The translations under genes and the position numbers were made by a program. From Isochrysis galbana (Eukaryota > Haptophyta > Isochrysidales > Isochrysidaceae), in contig CM030934.1 in NCBI GenBank assembly GCA_018136815.1, positions 3,994,710 through 4,058,709 of the forward strand: 64,000 nucleotides of DNA, written 5' to 3'. Below, one piece after another: positions 11,601-22,296 of this stretch. Below the pieces are notes generated by a model, which worked only from the letters and a program-made list of their open reading frames with translations, was not told the origin of the DNA and made no database searches. How positions within the stretch are numbered: the stretch's first letter is position 1; every line of letters starts with the position of its first letter.

Positions 11601-12823
11601 ACTTTGGGACACTCCACGGTCCCTTTGCTGCTTGGCGGCTTGTGCGCCTGCCTCTCCTCCATCAGTATTGCGCGTATCTGGAGAGCATGAACGTCGAGGT
11701 GGCAGGCAGCGGGACGGGGATCGCGGAGGAAGATGCGCTTGGTCATGGCTTGTCGGCTCCAATGGCGGCTGACGCCACGGCAGGTGGGGTCGGCAGTGCG
11801 CACGATGCGGCTGCCAAGGGTGCCAAGGTGCCTCAAGACCCCGAGTCTTGGGATGAGGCGCTGAATGGGCGCGAGGAAGAGGCCGCCTCGTCGGCCGAGA
11901 TTGGCGCGTTAGTGGAGCTGCAATCCCTCGTGTCTGGGGCCGGCGGTGTAGCTGCGGAGTCCGCGCTATTGCAGCGAGTACTCTATGTGGGGGCGCGGCA
12001 CGGTTGCATCGATCTGATTAAGGCGGCTATGCACCTAGGCGCCGAGGTTTCGCCTCGGCACCCTCGGCCGAGGCCCATGAGGGGCGGCGGCCAGCTACAC
12101 GCGCTAGCGGAGGACGAGGACGCTGCCTCAATCGCTGTACTCGCACCCGCCGGCCTCCCGCCCCTTCATGCGGCTGCGCACGCTGGCCACGCCGCGGCGG
12201 TATCGTACATGCTAAGCGCAGGCGGACGGGTAACTGCTCTAACTGCGAGCGGCGACCCCCTCCTGCACGTCGCCTGCGAGTCTCCGCTTGGATTGCCCGT
12301 CCTCGCCGAGCTCCTTGCCGCTGGCACGCCAATAGCGATGAGAGACGGCCGGCGGCAGACGGCCTTACACGCCGCCGCGCGCGTTGGCGCAGTGGATGCC
12401 ATCTCTGCTCTCCTTGCTGCCGCCGCGCGGCACGGAGGGTACTCGGGCAAGGAGCCATACATTGAGCTGCGCGACCGCTGGCATCGCACCGCCCTTCACT
12501 GGGCTGTTGTCAACGGCCAGCTCGGCGCGGCGGACGTGCTCATTCGCGCTGGGGCCGCGGTGAACGGCGTGCGGTCCGCCAGCAAAGGGAAGCCAATGCC
12601 CCTGACGAAACATCTCAAAAACACCACCCTCCCTCTCGAGTGCCCGCTGCACACCGCGGCGCGGCTACCTGCGGTCAAGGCAAAGCCGATGATACGCCTC
12701 TTACTCGAGGCGAACGCTGACCCCAACGCCCTCGACCAGTTCAAGCGCACCCCCATGGATCTCATGGAGCCGGCCGTCTTGTCCGCGGTGATGCCGCAAG
12801 GCAAGCTGCCGTCGCAGTGCTAA
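8620..12823 (+). CDS. Adenylation domain - carrier domain - ankyrin repeat protein (NRPS-like / AASDH-like), four exons
   Basis: Exons are 8620-9597, 9785-10573, 10672-11331 and 11501-12823, all phase 0, giving 1249 residues; an in-frame ATG at 8458 is a possible longer start. Adenylation core motifs are present in order: A3 YTSGSTGQPKG, A4 FDP...GE with the Asp that contacts the substrate alpha-amino group, A5 NIYGVTE, A6 AISGRQLARGYW, A7 YLTGDL, A8 GRSDRQ/VKLSGVRIELDEVE split by intron 2, and A10 LTPTGKMDRLALP with its Lys. A carrier domain follows, HLGGDSIKALQ, with the Ser for phosphopantetheine, split at its end by intron 3. After about residue 980 come five or six ankyrin repeats (for example PLHAAAHAGHAAAVSYMLSA, TALHWAVVNGQLGAADVLIR). 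No condensation, reductase or thioesterase domain is visible. It should activate an amino acid and load it onto itself; AASDH is the nearest known plan but ends in a beta-propeller instead. Confidence 0.85.
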
Positions 12824-13183
12824 CTATGAGGATCGCTACGACCGCGTGCTCTCCTCACCCAGCAAGCGGCAACGCTTGCATGGCCGGTGATATACTATTG
12901 CATCTGTCGTGTACCCGCTGCACACCGCGGCGCGGCTACCTGCGGCCAAGACAAAGCCGATGATACGCCTCTTGCTTGAGGCGAACGCTGACCCCAACGC
13001 CCTCGATTAGTTCAAGCGCACCCCCATGGATCTCATGGAGCCGGCCGTCTTGTCCGCGGTGATGCCGCAAGGCAAGCCGCCGTCGCAGTGCTAACTATGA
13101 GGATCGCTACGAACGCGTGCTCTCCTCACCCTGCAAGCGGCAACGCTAGCATGGCCGCCGGTGATATACTATTGCATCTGTTG
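12643..13183 (+). repeat. Tandem duplication of the 3' end of the ankyrin gene, second copy broken
   Basis: The 271-bp unit 12643-12913, which holds the last ankyrin codons, the stop and part of the 3' flank, is repeated at 12914-13183 at well over 90% identity. In the second copy GACCAG has become GATTAG, a stop, so it could not extend the protein. Both copies end in GGTGATATACTATTGCATCTGT. Confidence 0.9.
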
Positions 13184-14769
13184 GCCTTTGGCTGGCGCTA
13201 GCGAGCCGTCAGGGCGTGTCTCCTCCGAAGAGAATGCACTTGCTCTGGCAAGAGTGCTTGGAGGCGCGTGCATTCCTACTAAGAGCTCGTGTCTCGTGTC
13301 GTCATGTGCCACTCTGTCGAATCTAGGCGAAGCAAACGTGGCGAATCCTCTGCTCATGCCAACCTGAGGATGTCTGACTAGCCCCCTGAAGGGGAATTGG
13401 AGACCGGAGGGGAAGGCACGAGGCGCCTCCCCATGGTGAACTAAGTATAAACTTGCAGTTCGTTTGACGGTGGGGTATAAGGGTGTACCCTGCTTCCAGG
13501 GGGAGGGTAGAAGTTTTACCCGAGTTGCAGGAGTGCTCCCCCCCCTCCCCCCAAACCAAGCCTGAGGTTTCAGCCTCTCGGCTCTCTCCCCCTCGCGCTC
13601 TTCAATATCGTCTTTCGCTGCTCGCTTGATGTCGCTCTCGGCCGCGCCGTCCTCGCCCAAGCCCGCCAGCCACATTCCTCTGTTGGCGGGCCTGAGCCCG
13701 TCGGCCTCCGTAAAGTCGCTCCCTCAGCCGCGCCTAGCGCCTAGCGCCTACCACCTATATGGATATGGCCCGTTCCTCATTGCCCTTAGACCCAATGGCG
13801 GGCTCCGCCTAAGGTCGCGTTCCGTCGAAAGTGGACCATGTGGAAGTTTTATTTTTACATTCTGTATAATTAATGGTAAAGTAAAAAGTACAAAATACGA
13901 TTTTTTTTAAACATCTGAAGATTCAGGGCTACGATACCTACTATCGGCCGGCTCCTTACGCCTTCTATCCGAATCGTACATCGCGGCTCCTAGCTAGAGG
14001 GCCAGCAAGGGCAGCTCAAGGGGCGGTGGGGGCTGGGGCTCTGCCCCTGGCCCCGATTGAACGCTTTTCCATGCTGTGGGGGTGATGGCAATTGAACGCG
14101 TTCAACGTGTAGGCTGATGGTGATTGAACGCTTTTCCATGTTGTGGGTGATGGTGATTGAGCGCTTCTCGCCTCAAAAGCACCATAAGCTAAGGCCTTAC
14201 GCCTTACTGACTGACAGCCCAACTAGGGCACGGGGAGTCGTCGCAAGGCACAAGGCAGGGTGAGAAATAGGTGAGTAGGCAAGGGGCGCGGGTATGGGAC
14301 CATAGCAGCACCCCATAGCTGCGCGCGAGGCGAGAAAATAACATGCATTCTGCTTTCTCATTTTGGCAACGCACACATGTTCATGACTTGGTATCGTCAC
14401 ACAGAGAAAAATGACTATTGCTGCTACCAACGCGTGGCTATCTCCGAAGCTGTCCCTCTACACAACAAAGGAGGCGGTAAGCCACGTGATATTGATATGG
14501 TCTTTCACTGGCCAGGGTGCTCTTGGCCCGTGGCCTGCCGGCGAGTGTTTGTGTTCCTTCTCTTTGTGTGCGGCTGCGGCACATGCATGCATCCGCGCTG
14601 CGCCTTGCGCTCCCATAAAGACGACCATTCAAGTTGAAGCCACGCGGCATCGCCTCGCGGCCAGGGCATTGCCAGGCCTTGGCGCCACTGGATCTAGACG
14701 CGGCGAGTCAATATGGATGCGGCAGACCATCTGACAGCCTCTCAGCACCATAGCCCCTTCGCTCATGAT
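13184..14769. other. Intergenic with gag-like relic and AT-rich stretch
   Basis: A second gag-start relic lies at about 13626-13760 (see 7626). At 13910-13935 CATCTGAAGATTC...GGGCTAC recurs at about 48658-48677. At 14057-14165 an ATTGAACGC-TTTTCCATG unit occurs three times with small changes. No host gene was recognised. Confidence 0.5.
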
Positions 14770-16042
14770 CTACTTTTTGGAGGCCTTGTAGGCCTTCATG
14801 AAGTCGGCCACCTCGCCTGTCTCGGGCATCTCCGGAGCCGGAGCTGGGGCCGGCGGTGGCGATGGCGGAGGGGTTGGGGCCGGGGTCGGGGCAGGGGCCG
14901 GCGCCGCCTGCTTCGGCTGGACGGGTGGCGGGGCGGGTGCCTCGCCCTTTGCCTTTGCCTCGGCCTTGGCAGCCTTCTCGGCCTTGGCAGCCTCGGCCTT
15001 GGCAGCCTTCTCAGCCTTGGCAGCCTCGGCCCTGGCCGCAGCCTCAGCCTTTGCCTCCTCCGCCTTGGCCGCCTTTTCCGCCCTGGCCGCCTCGAGCTGA
15101 GCCGCCTTGTCCGCCTTGGTCTGCGCCAGCTTTGTAGCCCTCTCCTCTTGAGCCGCCTTGGCATTGTTGGTGGCGGTGGGACCCTTGCTCTGCTTGGCGG
15201 CAAGCTCTGCCCTCTTACGCTCGCCTGCAAAAGGTAGGATAAGGGGGGGGGGAGCGATGCTTTGAGCGGGTACAGGCGCGGCTCCGGGTGCAGGCGTTGC
15301 ACAGGTCATCTGGCTCCATTGCACTTAAGGGGCGTGGGGTGCACGAGACGCACGTTCTTCCGCCTTTGCCGCTTTAGCCTTCTCAGCCTCCTCCGCCTTA
15401 GCCTTGCGTGCATCAGCGCGTGCCTTGGCATCCTCCGCGTCCTTCTCCGCCCGCGCCTTTGCCGCCTCTGCCGCCTTTGCCGCCTTCTCCGCCTTAGCCT
15501 GCTGAGCCGCCTCCTGCGAAAAGACGGGAGCTTCACGTCAGTACATTGCACCAAGAGCCCGCACATCAGCAGTCCCCACTCTTCCGCCCCAGTGCTGTAG
15601 GAATTGAGAACGTTCCCACCTTTGCTGCGGCCGCCTTCGCCGCCCGCTCCGCCCTATCCGCCGCCTGCTCCCCTTCCTTCTTCACACTCTTCTCGACTTT
15701 TGCCTTTGGTGCCACCTTGACCACCTCCGGCTTGGGAGCCTCCGTCGCCATGCCTCCGCCCTGATAGAAGAGCGAGGAGAGGACCAGAAGCGGCACTCCG
15801 AATGCCGACGTGGCCACCGTGCCTAGAGCGCCTACATCAGCCCTGGCGGAGCTGTCGGAGAGAGTTTTCTTTTTCTTCATTGCGGCCGTATAGGCCTTCC
15901 TGTCAAAGTTGCCGGTGCCGAACTGGGCTAGAGGAGCAGCCGAGCGGCGGAGGGTTGTGGGACGGTTGGAGGAGGGGAGAGATAGCGCGGAGAAGGCGGG
16001 GAGGAGGAGGAGGAGGGGAAGGAGGGGAGAGAGAGAGGGCAT
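14770..16042 (-). CDS. Secreted or organelle-targeted single-pass protein with Lys/Ala-rich coiled tail, three exons
   Basis: Exons on the minus strand are 16042-15620, 15513-15354 and 15224-14770 (phases 0 and 1), giving 345 residues. The N-terminus MPSLSPLLPLLLLLPAFSAL is a signal peptide, followed by a Ser/Arg segment (SSNRPTTLRRSAAP) that could act as a plastid transit peptide. A membrane helix lies at about 73-93 (TVATSAFGVPLLVLSS). From about 100 to 290 the protein is dominated by KAEKAAKAE-type repeats with charged heptads, predicted as a long helix like bacterial TolA, then a Pro/Ala region and the end EVADFMKAYKASKK. The ORF extends upstream only to a TTG. No enzyme motif; a structural or linker role is inference. 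Confidence 0.7.
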
Positions 16043-16450
16043 GTCGCGAGCGGGGGGGGGGGAGGGAGTCCGTTCGGCGAGCGAGGCCAAGGTTGACCCT
16101 CCGTGAACTCAATGGGAGATGTGGTTTATGTGAATGTACGTCGAGTTTTCTCAGCGCTCTCTATGCGACACAATTATTCTGAGCAGAAGAAGAATGTCGA
16201 GGGCACCCAGCGATGGACAACTTACATGAATAAAGGTCAAAGATTCCTTGTAATCGCACCGGGCAGACGGGGCAGAGAATTCTCTCGAGTCTTTGCGACG
16301 TCGTCGCGCGCCTCTCTCCGCATCCCTCCTTCTCCTGCGCAATACTTTTAGTGTCCAAGAGAGATTCCTTTGACATGGAAGGTCTCGCGCCCGCCGCTCG
16401 CGAGGATGATGATCCGATTTTCGGGGCCCCTGGGGCGGGGGGGGGGGGGG

Positions 16451-16636
<186 letters not shown>

Positions 16637-16679
16637 AGAGCACCCCCGATAGATATTAGGGAACACGCCTAGTAGCGAA

Positions 16680-17741
16680 TAGTGGCCGCCGTCAGCTCTT
16701 ACGCCTTCCCCTCACTCTCCCCTCCGCGCGGGCCACAAAATTAATTCAAGATATACTCGAACGGCTTCGTCAAGACCCTCTCTGCCCCGAACTCTCATCA
16801 CGCGCGCTGATTATGGTATAACTATTTATGTAAGTATGCATAAGACGAAGGGCTCTATGTACTCTGTATGCAGTTCTAGAGCTAGAGCCCTCGGCCCTCA
16901 CCTTATTAGGCCGGTCAAACACACTGCCGAGGAGCCCCTTCTTCTCTAGTAGCTAGTAAAGACTCTAGCTCTAGCCCTTGGTGATTGTAGCGTTTGGCGC
17001 CCGCCTCTAGTCTCTAGCTCTAGTTCTAGTTTGTGTGTGTGTGACACTTACTTAGAACTTGTGTACAAGCTCACAACTCACAAGTCCATAAACACACATT
17101 CACACAAAATCTTTATAAACTTAAGCTTACAGCTACTTGCTACTTGCTACTGTCGGAGCGAAGCTCGTTTCCTCTTTGGGAAAAAAAAACCTTCTAATAT
17201 TCTTACCGCACTCGCGGCGAATGGAACCACTACCTACTACACATAGTACGCAGCATACTTTCTACACCCCCACTCCCCGGCCCTTCTCCCCCCGCCATCA
17301 GGCGGCTCCCCCCGTGCACTACTAGGGGGATAGGGGTGAAGGGCTTAGATATGGTCCGGTGGCCCGCGCCACCCCCCGGTGATCTTTCCCCCCCTTCCTC
17401 CTGTGTCTCCGAGTGGGCGGCGGCTTCAGTCCCGACTTATCTTGTAAACAGGAGCGGGACTTACCAATTTTTCGGTGAGCGGAGCTCTCGCTCCGCCCAC
17501 CCCCTTCTCCGCGCCCTCTCTCCCCTCTCCTGCGGCACGCGCGATGGCGCGCCTGCGGCAGGCCTCCAGCTGCCCTCTGGCGACCCCTGGAGGCTCCTGG
17601 AGGCCAGCTCAGGGGGCAGAGGAGGCTGGGGCTGGGCCCTGGCCTCCCCTGCCTCTCCCTCGCTGGCGCTCTCGAGCCTCAGGGGCCCCCACGCTGCACC
17701 TGTCTGCCTGTCGACCAGGGGGGGAGGGGGGGTCACAGTGT
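16680..17741. other. Intergenic with repeat module
   Basis: Several CTAGAGCTAGAG-like repeats occur at 16870-17030. TGTCGGAGCGAAGCTCGTTT at 17150 recurs at about 37574. At 17600-17680 GGGGGCAGAGGAGGCTGGGG and the following CCTGGCCTCCCCTGCCTCTC match the module found at about 26130, 45990, 49210 and 49980. No gene was seen. Confidence 0.5.
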
Positions 17742-17827
17742 GAGATTCTGGTGCCGAAAGGTGACAATAAGGGCTCGCTCCAGCGGCTATCTCCCCGGGT
17801 GCCGGGGACTTAGCCGCTGGAGCGAGC
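17742..17827 (+). repeat. Repeat with strong palindrome, copy 1
   Basis: After GTGCCGAAAGGTGACAATAA comes a hairpin at 17773-17827 with 17 perfectly paired bases per arm (GCTCGCTCCAGCGGCTA and its complement) and more pairing (CCCCGG/CCGGGG) towards the loop. The same 70 bp occurs at 45729-45803, where the outer arm has diverged. Confidence 0.85.
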
Positions 17828-17887
17828 TCTGGGGTCTCGCTCTCTCTCGCCTGTCGAAAAGGCACCTGGCTCGCACGTGACCCAGCT

Positions 17888-19445
17888 TGTCGCATCCAGA
17901 GTATTTTATATACTCTATGCGGATGCGGTGTCTCCACCATGCGTTGTGTGAGAAAAATTGAGTGAGTTTTGTTTTCGCCAATGAGCTGTCTCGAAGCTCC
18001 GCCGCATTGCACGCCGAATTTGTGTTCCTTTGTCCTTACTTGTTTCGTTGGTTCGTTTGTTTGTTTGTGCGATGTTGCGTCAGTTTTCGGAGTTTTCTTG
18101 TTGGTGAGTGAGTGACGTGGGGTGGTGTCTCGTGACCCTCGTCGCGATGTAGCGCGCTCCCTCCCCCTCTCTCAAGACTTCTCTTCACTCTATGCCCCTA
18201 GCTTGCCCCATTGAGACTTGCCCCACGATCAAGCTTCGGCCTGATTCGACAGTTTGAAGACATCCCTCACTCCATCGCACGGCCTCGCTTGCACTCCGCG
18301 CGCGCGCGCCACGCCCACCCATCCATCATGTGGTTGCATGCAGTCCTCTTGCTTGCCCGCATGACACGTACGCCCGCCTGCCCAAGGGAGTGAGCTGTGC
18401 TCTCACCCAAGGTGCTGAGTGTGGTTGCCTCACCATTCCTCGCCATTCCTTCTCCTCTCGCCTCGCCTCCGCCTCGCCATGTCTCCGCTTCCCACCCGTC
18501 TTGCCACCATTCTGCCATTTGCGTCTGCCCGTTGCACTTGAGCGTCTGTTGATCGCTTGAAGTAGTGCTTGTCTAGGTGGTTGATTTGGGTAAGTGGCTC
18601 GCTCTTGATCTGCCCCTTGACCTTTGTCTCGATCGCCGCGCGCTTGTCGAGGCAGCCCTCGTTCTTCGTTCGTCGTTTGTCGGTCTCCATTCATTCTTTC
18701 TCTCGATTTGCTCGCTCCCGTCCCTTTCTGCTTTCTTTCGTTTCCGTTGCTCCGTTTCGATTTCGATTTCGAGTCCTTTGATATGATATGATGTGCTCTC
18801 TGAGGGAGAGTCTCATCACTTGATTGGCCATGCGCTCATGGTCACCGCGTGGGAGCGGTTCTTCGTCGCAAGTTTGTTTGAAGCATTGATGGTCGTCGCT
18901 CGTTGTTTGATGTCTGTTTTGATGCGTTCTCGATGGTCTAGATTTTGTCCGAGTTGGTTGGTCATCGCGGTCCCGATTCTCATTCATTCTTCCTTTGGCT
19001 TGCTCGTTTCTCTCGATCCATCTTTCGCTTTTGATTTCTGAGTTGTGTTTGTTGTGCTTGAAATTGTGTGTGCCCACTCAGTCCGGACGTGCACCCTGAT
19101 TGAGACTTGTCTTCAAACCTACGCGCGCTTGCGCTTGGTTTAACCCACTGAGAGTGCACGCTCTTTGGGGGGGTGAGACAAGGGGTCATCACACCCTTTC
19201 AGATGTGTTTGATTGTTTCGATTTTTGTCCGTTTGTTCAAGCTTGTTTTGGGCCTGATCACCCCATTACTCGCGTGGACGCTCGACTTAAGTCGGGGGGT
19301 GTCGCATCCAGAGTATTTTATATACTCTATGCGGATGCGGTGTCTCCACCATGCGTTGTGTGAGAAAAATTGAGTGAGTTTTGTTTTCGCCAATGAGCTG
19401 TCTCGAAGCTCCGCCGCATTGCACGCCGAATTTGTGTTCCTTTGT
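17888..19445. mobile_element. Probable small LTR element without coding capacity
   Basis: Two virtually identical 146-bp direct repeats, 17888-18033 and 19300-19445, each start TGTCGCATCC and contain TATTTTATATACTC. They flank 1266 bp with no gag or pol. The right copy is preceded directly by a purine tract (AAGTCGGGGGG) like a polypurine tract, which argues for LTRs with the element on the plus strand. The repeats end in CCTTTGT rather than CA, and no target duplication was found, so the true LTR ends or an older damaged copy remain open. Confidence 0.55.
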
Positions 19446-19489
19446 GAAAGACCGCGATGGGCGGTGGCTGAAGGCGCGCATCCTGAGTA

Positions 19490-19612
19490 TCTTGTTCATC
19501 TCGTCGGGCCCTTGGGCCATCTCGTTCATCTCGTCGGGCCATCAAGGCCATCTCGTTCATCGTTCATCTCGTCGTCGGGCCATCAGGCCATCTCGTTACA
19601 TCTCGTTACAAT
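19490..19612 (+). repeat. Minisatellite with CATCTCGTTCATCTCGTCGG units
   Basis: Units of GGCCATCTCGTTCATCTCGT, with ATCAA variations, recur four or five times directly after the right LTR-like repeat. Confidence 0.7.
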
Positions 19613-19887
19613 CCAAGCTGCGGCTTTGATTCCGGCTTTGATTTCCACACAGTCATAAAACCTAAAACGCCGGAACCACAAGTACTCTGTTCATGTTTCA
19701 ATGGCTTTCGCCCTTAGCGTGTGACAAGTCAAGCTTGATTCGCCTTTTGTAAGGAGCGGCATCGTTGCATCCCCTTCTAGCTCCCGGTTTATCTTGTCTG
19801 ACGCCGAATCATTCCCGATGGCCTATGTTGCATGCTGCACTAGCACTGCAAGCTATAAACCCAACACATGCATGTACCTCGTGCCAC

Positions 19888-21817
19888 TTACTTACCACAC
19901 TCGCAGCAATTTCGCTCAGGCCAGCCGTGCGGCTCGCCTAGCGACCACTTTTGGCCAGGCACGACGGCTCCCTCGGCGCAATAGCGTCTATTCACATAAT
20001 CATCACAACTTAGCCCGCTGGGATTGCGCCAATCGGCGTTGTCCTGGCATCCCGGTCGAATGTGTGTGGGTCGATGCGTGTTGGAATATCGTTGGAGTGC
20101 TGACGCAAGTTGGTGATACTGAAATGGCGCAAACTCGCATCGAAAAGCCTCATGTTGACCAATCGAGAAGAGCTCGTCCACGTTGGAACAGACCGTTGCA
20201 AAGAGACAGACCTATTGAGGGGATGCGTGCAAGAGCATTCCCCTCGTCATCGCAGGAGGACGGGCACCCAATCTTTAACTCGGCTGCGAGGATGGTCCAC
20301 GAATGACCACCACTTCATCCCGCTGGACTATGACAGATGCCAATTTCGTGTGCGCGTGCGCGGCGCGAATGGGACACGGCGGCGCGCCTCTGCAAAGTAG
20401 ACGTTGTCAACGGCGAAATGAGAATTGCAAGGTCCGTCCACGCACGACTGCGGGAATCGGTGGCGCTCTATCTCCATATTGCGTGGTGCAACGGCAAATT
20501 CTACCTATTGGGCGCATGTGGGGTGGCGGCAGGTCACACGCACGAGGCTAAGACTTCAGGAGAGGCAGCGAGCGACAGGCAGCCGTGTAGTAGCGCTTGG
20601 GCATGGGTGGCCCGAGTACGGTGCAGGGCTCACCTCGGGGGTCCACATTCCTGGTATCCAACCTCTCGCTGCGCACATCGCCCATTTGAAATTGAGGCAC
20701 ATGTTCCACCCATGTGTGACACGCAACACATTGCGGTTGGCCCCAATGCATCGCTGCGCCAGCTCGGCTTGCCAGTCTTCCCCGGTGTACCTGGCGGGCA
20801 AAGGGTTGGCATCCGGCGTGGATGGAGTTTGCAGGACTACTAGTCCGAGGGCATCAGCGCACTGGATGTTTTCGACTCGAGTTGCAGCGCACTGTGAGCG
20901 CTAGCAGCAAATGCGGCCTTGCAGCAAGCGCGCCAGGGACCCGGGCCATCAAGATCCATTAGACAAGAGGCCCGCCGCGCTTATTTGCGCAGCACAGCGG
21001 TTCGAGGCAACGCGCGAACGGTGGAGCTCTTTGCCGGGCTTGGCACACCAGTGCGGCTGATTGACCAAATCCGAGCAGTAGTCGAAAATATCTGGATCGA
21101 ATCCCAGCACGGCTTTGGCCTCGCCTGTGAAACGGGGCCGTGCATCCGGCGAGGACAGCGCGCCCTTTGCAGCGGTGAACCAGTTGGCGGAGCAACCGTC
21201 TCCATCGAAGACCTCCTGGAAGAAGGCGGTGGCCCCACCGGGAGCATCATCCCAACAAGCATGGCTGCCAGGCTTCAACCGCTCCCAATTTGGCCCCCAG
21301 AGCTCGTAGAAGAGCGAGTTACGGTCACCGTAGACCTCAGACTTGCAATAATCAGCGCTGAGCCGACCCTCTCTAACGGCGTCGCACACGCCGCAGCCGG
21401 CGCAGTGTGCAGTGCTTGAACAGGTCCATTCTGAAGGAGCACAGCGATAGGAAAGTAGTGGTCAGTCGGTCGCATCAAGTTGCCCAGGAGCGGAAGAGCG
21501 CGCCTTTGTGCGGCCATACCGCTCCGGTCATCGCCCATATTTTACTCGCTCGTTGTTCGAAAGTCCGCCTCTTTCCGCTGCCTCCCGCCGAGCTTCCCTG
21601 TACTTCACCCTTCTCCCCCTTCCACCGCCTTCCGCTTCCCCCCTGATGCCAAATCGGCTCCCCGAACCGCTCCTTCCCCGGGCAAGCCGGCGGCGTTTCG
21701 GGTGCGCACGCACGCACCGGTGCAGAACGCGTCGCACGGGCCGCTCGACACCTCGTCTACTGCGCTCGCCCCCAGAAGAAGCAGCGCCGCCCGCAGAAGC
21801 AGCAGGGCCGCCGCCAT
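19888..21817 (-). CDS. Secreted cysteine-rich protein, five exons, function unknown
   Basis: The model on the minus strand is 21817-21718, 21430-21012, 20753-20634, 20504-20388 and 20211-19888; the phases close to 359 residues. It opens with a signal peptide (MAAALLLLRAALLLLGASA). Cys clusters follow: PCDAFCTEWTCSSTAHCAGC (joined across intron 1), GSHACWDD, FDYCSDLVNQPHWCAKPGK, RCIGANRNVL...GWNMC (across intron 2), AMCAARGWIPGMWTPE and, at the end, CQDNADWRNPSGLSCDDYV then CAEG...NCCECGK. The last block has the spacing of the Cys/Trp modules common in secreted proteins of marine algae and oomycetes. Intron 4 must start with GC (GAG/GCGCGC) to keep the frame. The intron 2 ends (GTTGCC...GCGCAG) are the least certain. 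No enzyme signature; surface or extracellular binding is inference. Confidence 0.65.
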
Positions 21818-22118
21818 CGCGCCGCGCCGCCCGCCGCGCCGCCACCCGGCACCCAAAATATCTCGAGTAGGAGTAAGTGAATCCGTGAATAGAAAAGATT
21901 CTGAATGGGGTCTCAGCTCTCAGCGTTCTGAGTCGAGGGCGGCCTTCGAGCCTTCTTATTCGAGCCTTCGAGCGAACTTTCTGGGACAGTCGAGCGTTCT
22001 GGGCTTACGCTCGAGCGAACTAGGAGCGGATCTAAGGTCAGGTCAATCACCCGTCACTGAAATCGGGTAGTCGGGTAGCCCCCGAGCGATTTTACGGGTT
22101 TTGTAGTAGATAGTAGTC

Positions 22119-22296
22119 GTAGCCCACTTAAACTAGTAGGAATGCACGTCTACACAAGAGCTCTACATAAAACAGATCTGAAAGCCGTCTGAAGGTAGCG
22201 CCGTCTGAAGGACAAAGGAATGAAGGATGAGGATGAAGGGGGTAGTGTGTATTGCGTAGTGGTAGTGTGTAGTGTAAAGGAGTTTAAGTGGGCTAC
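22119..22296. mobile_element. Short inverted-repeat element (MITE-like)
   Basis: Perfect 16-bp inverted ends GTAGCCCACTTAAACT and AGTTTAAGTGGGCTAC bound 178 bp. Part of the interior (CGTCTACACAAGA...ACATAAAACAGATCTGA) is repeated directly outside the right end. No target duplication was found. Confidence 0.5.

Noticed and set aside
14856-15237. Plus-strand Gly- and Ala-rich ORFs over the Lys/Ala gene
   Set aside because: They are complements of a repetitive coding sequence; the minus strand has the signal peptide and matching introns.
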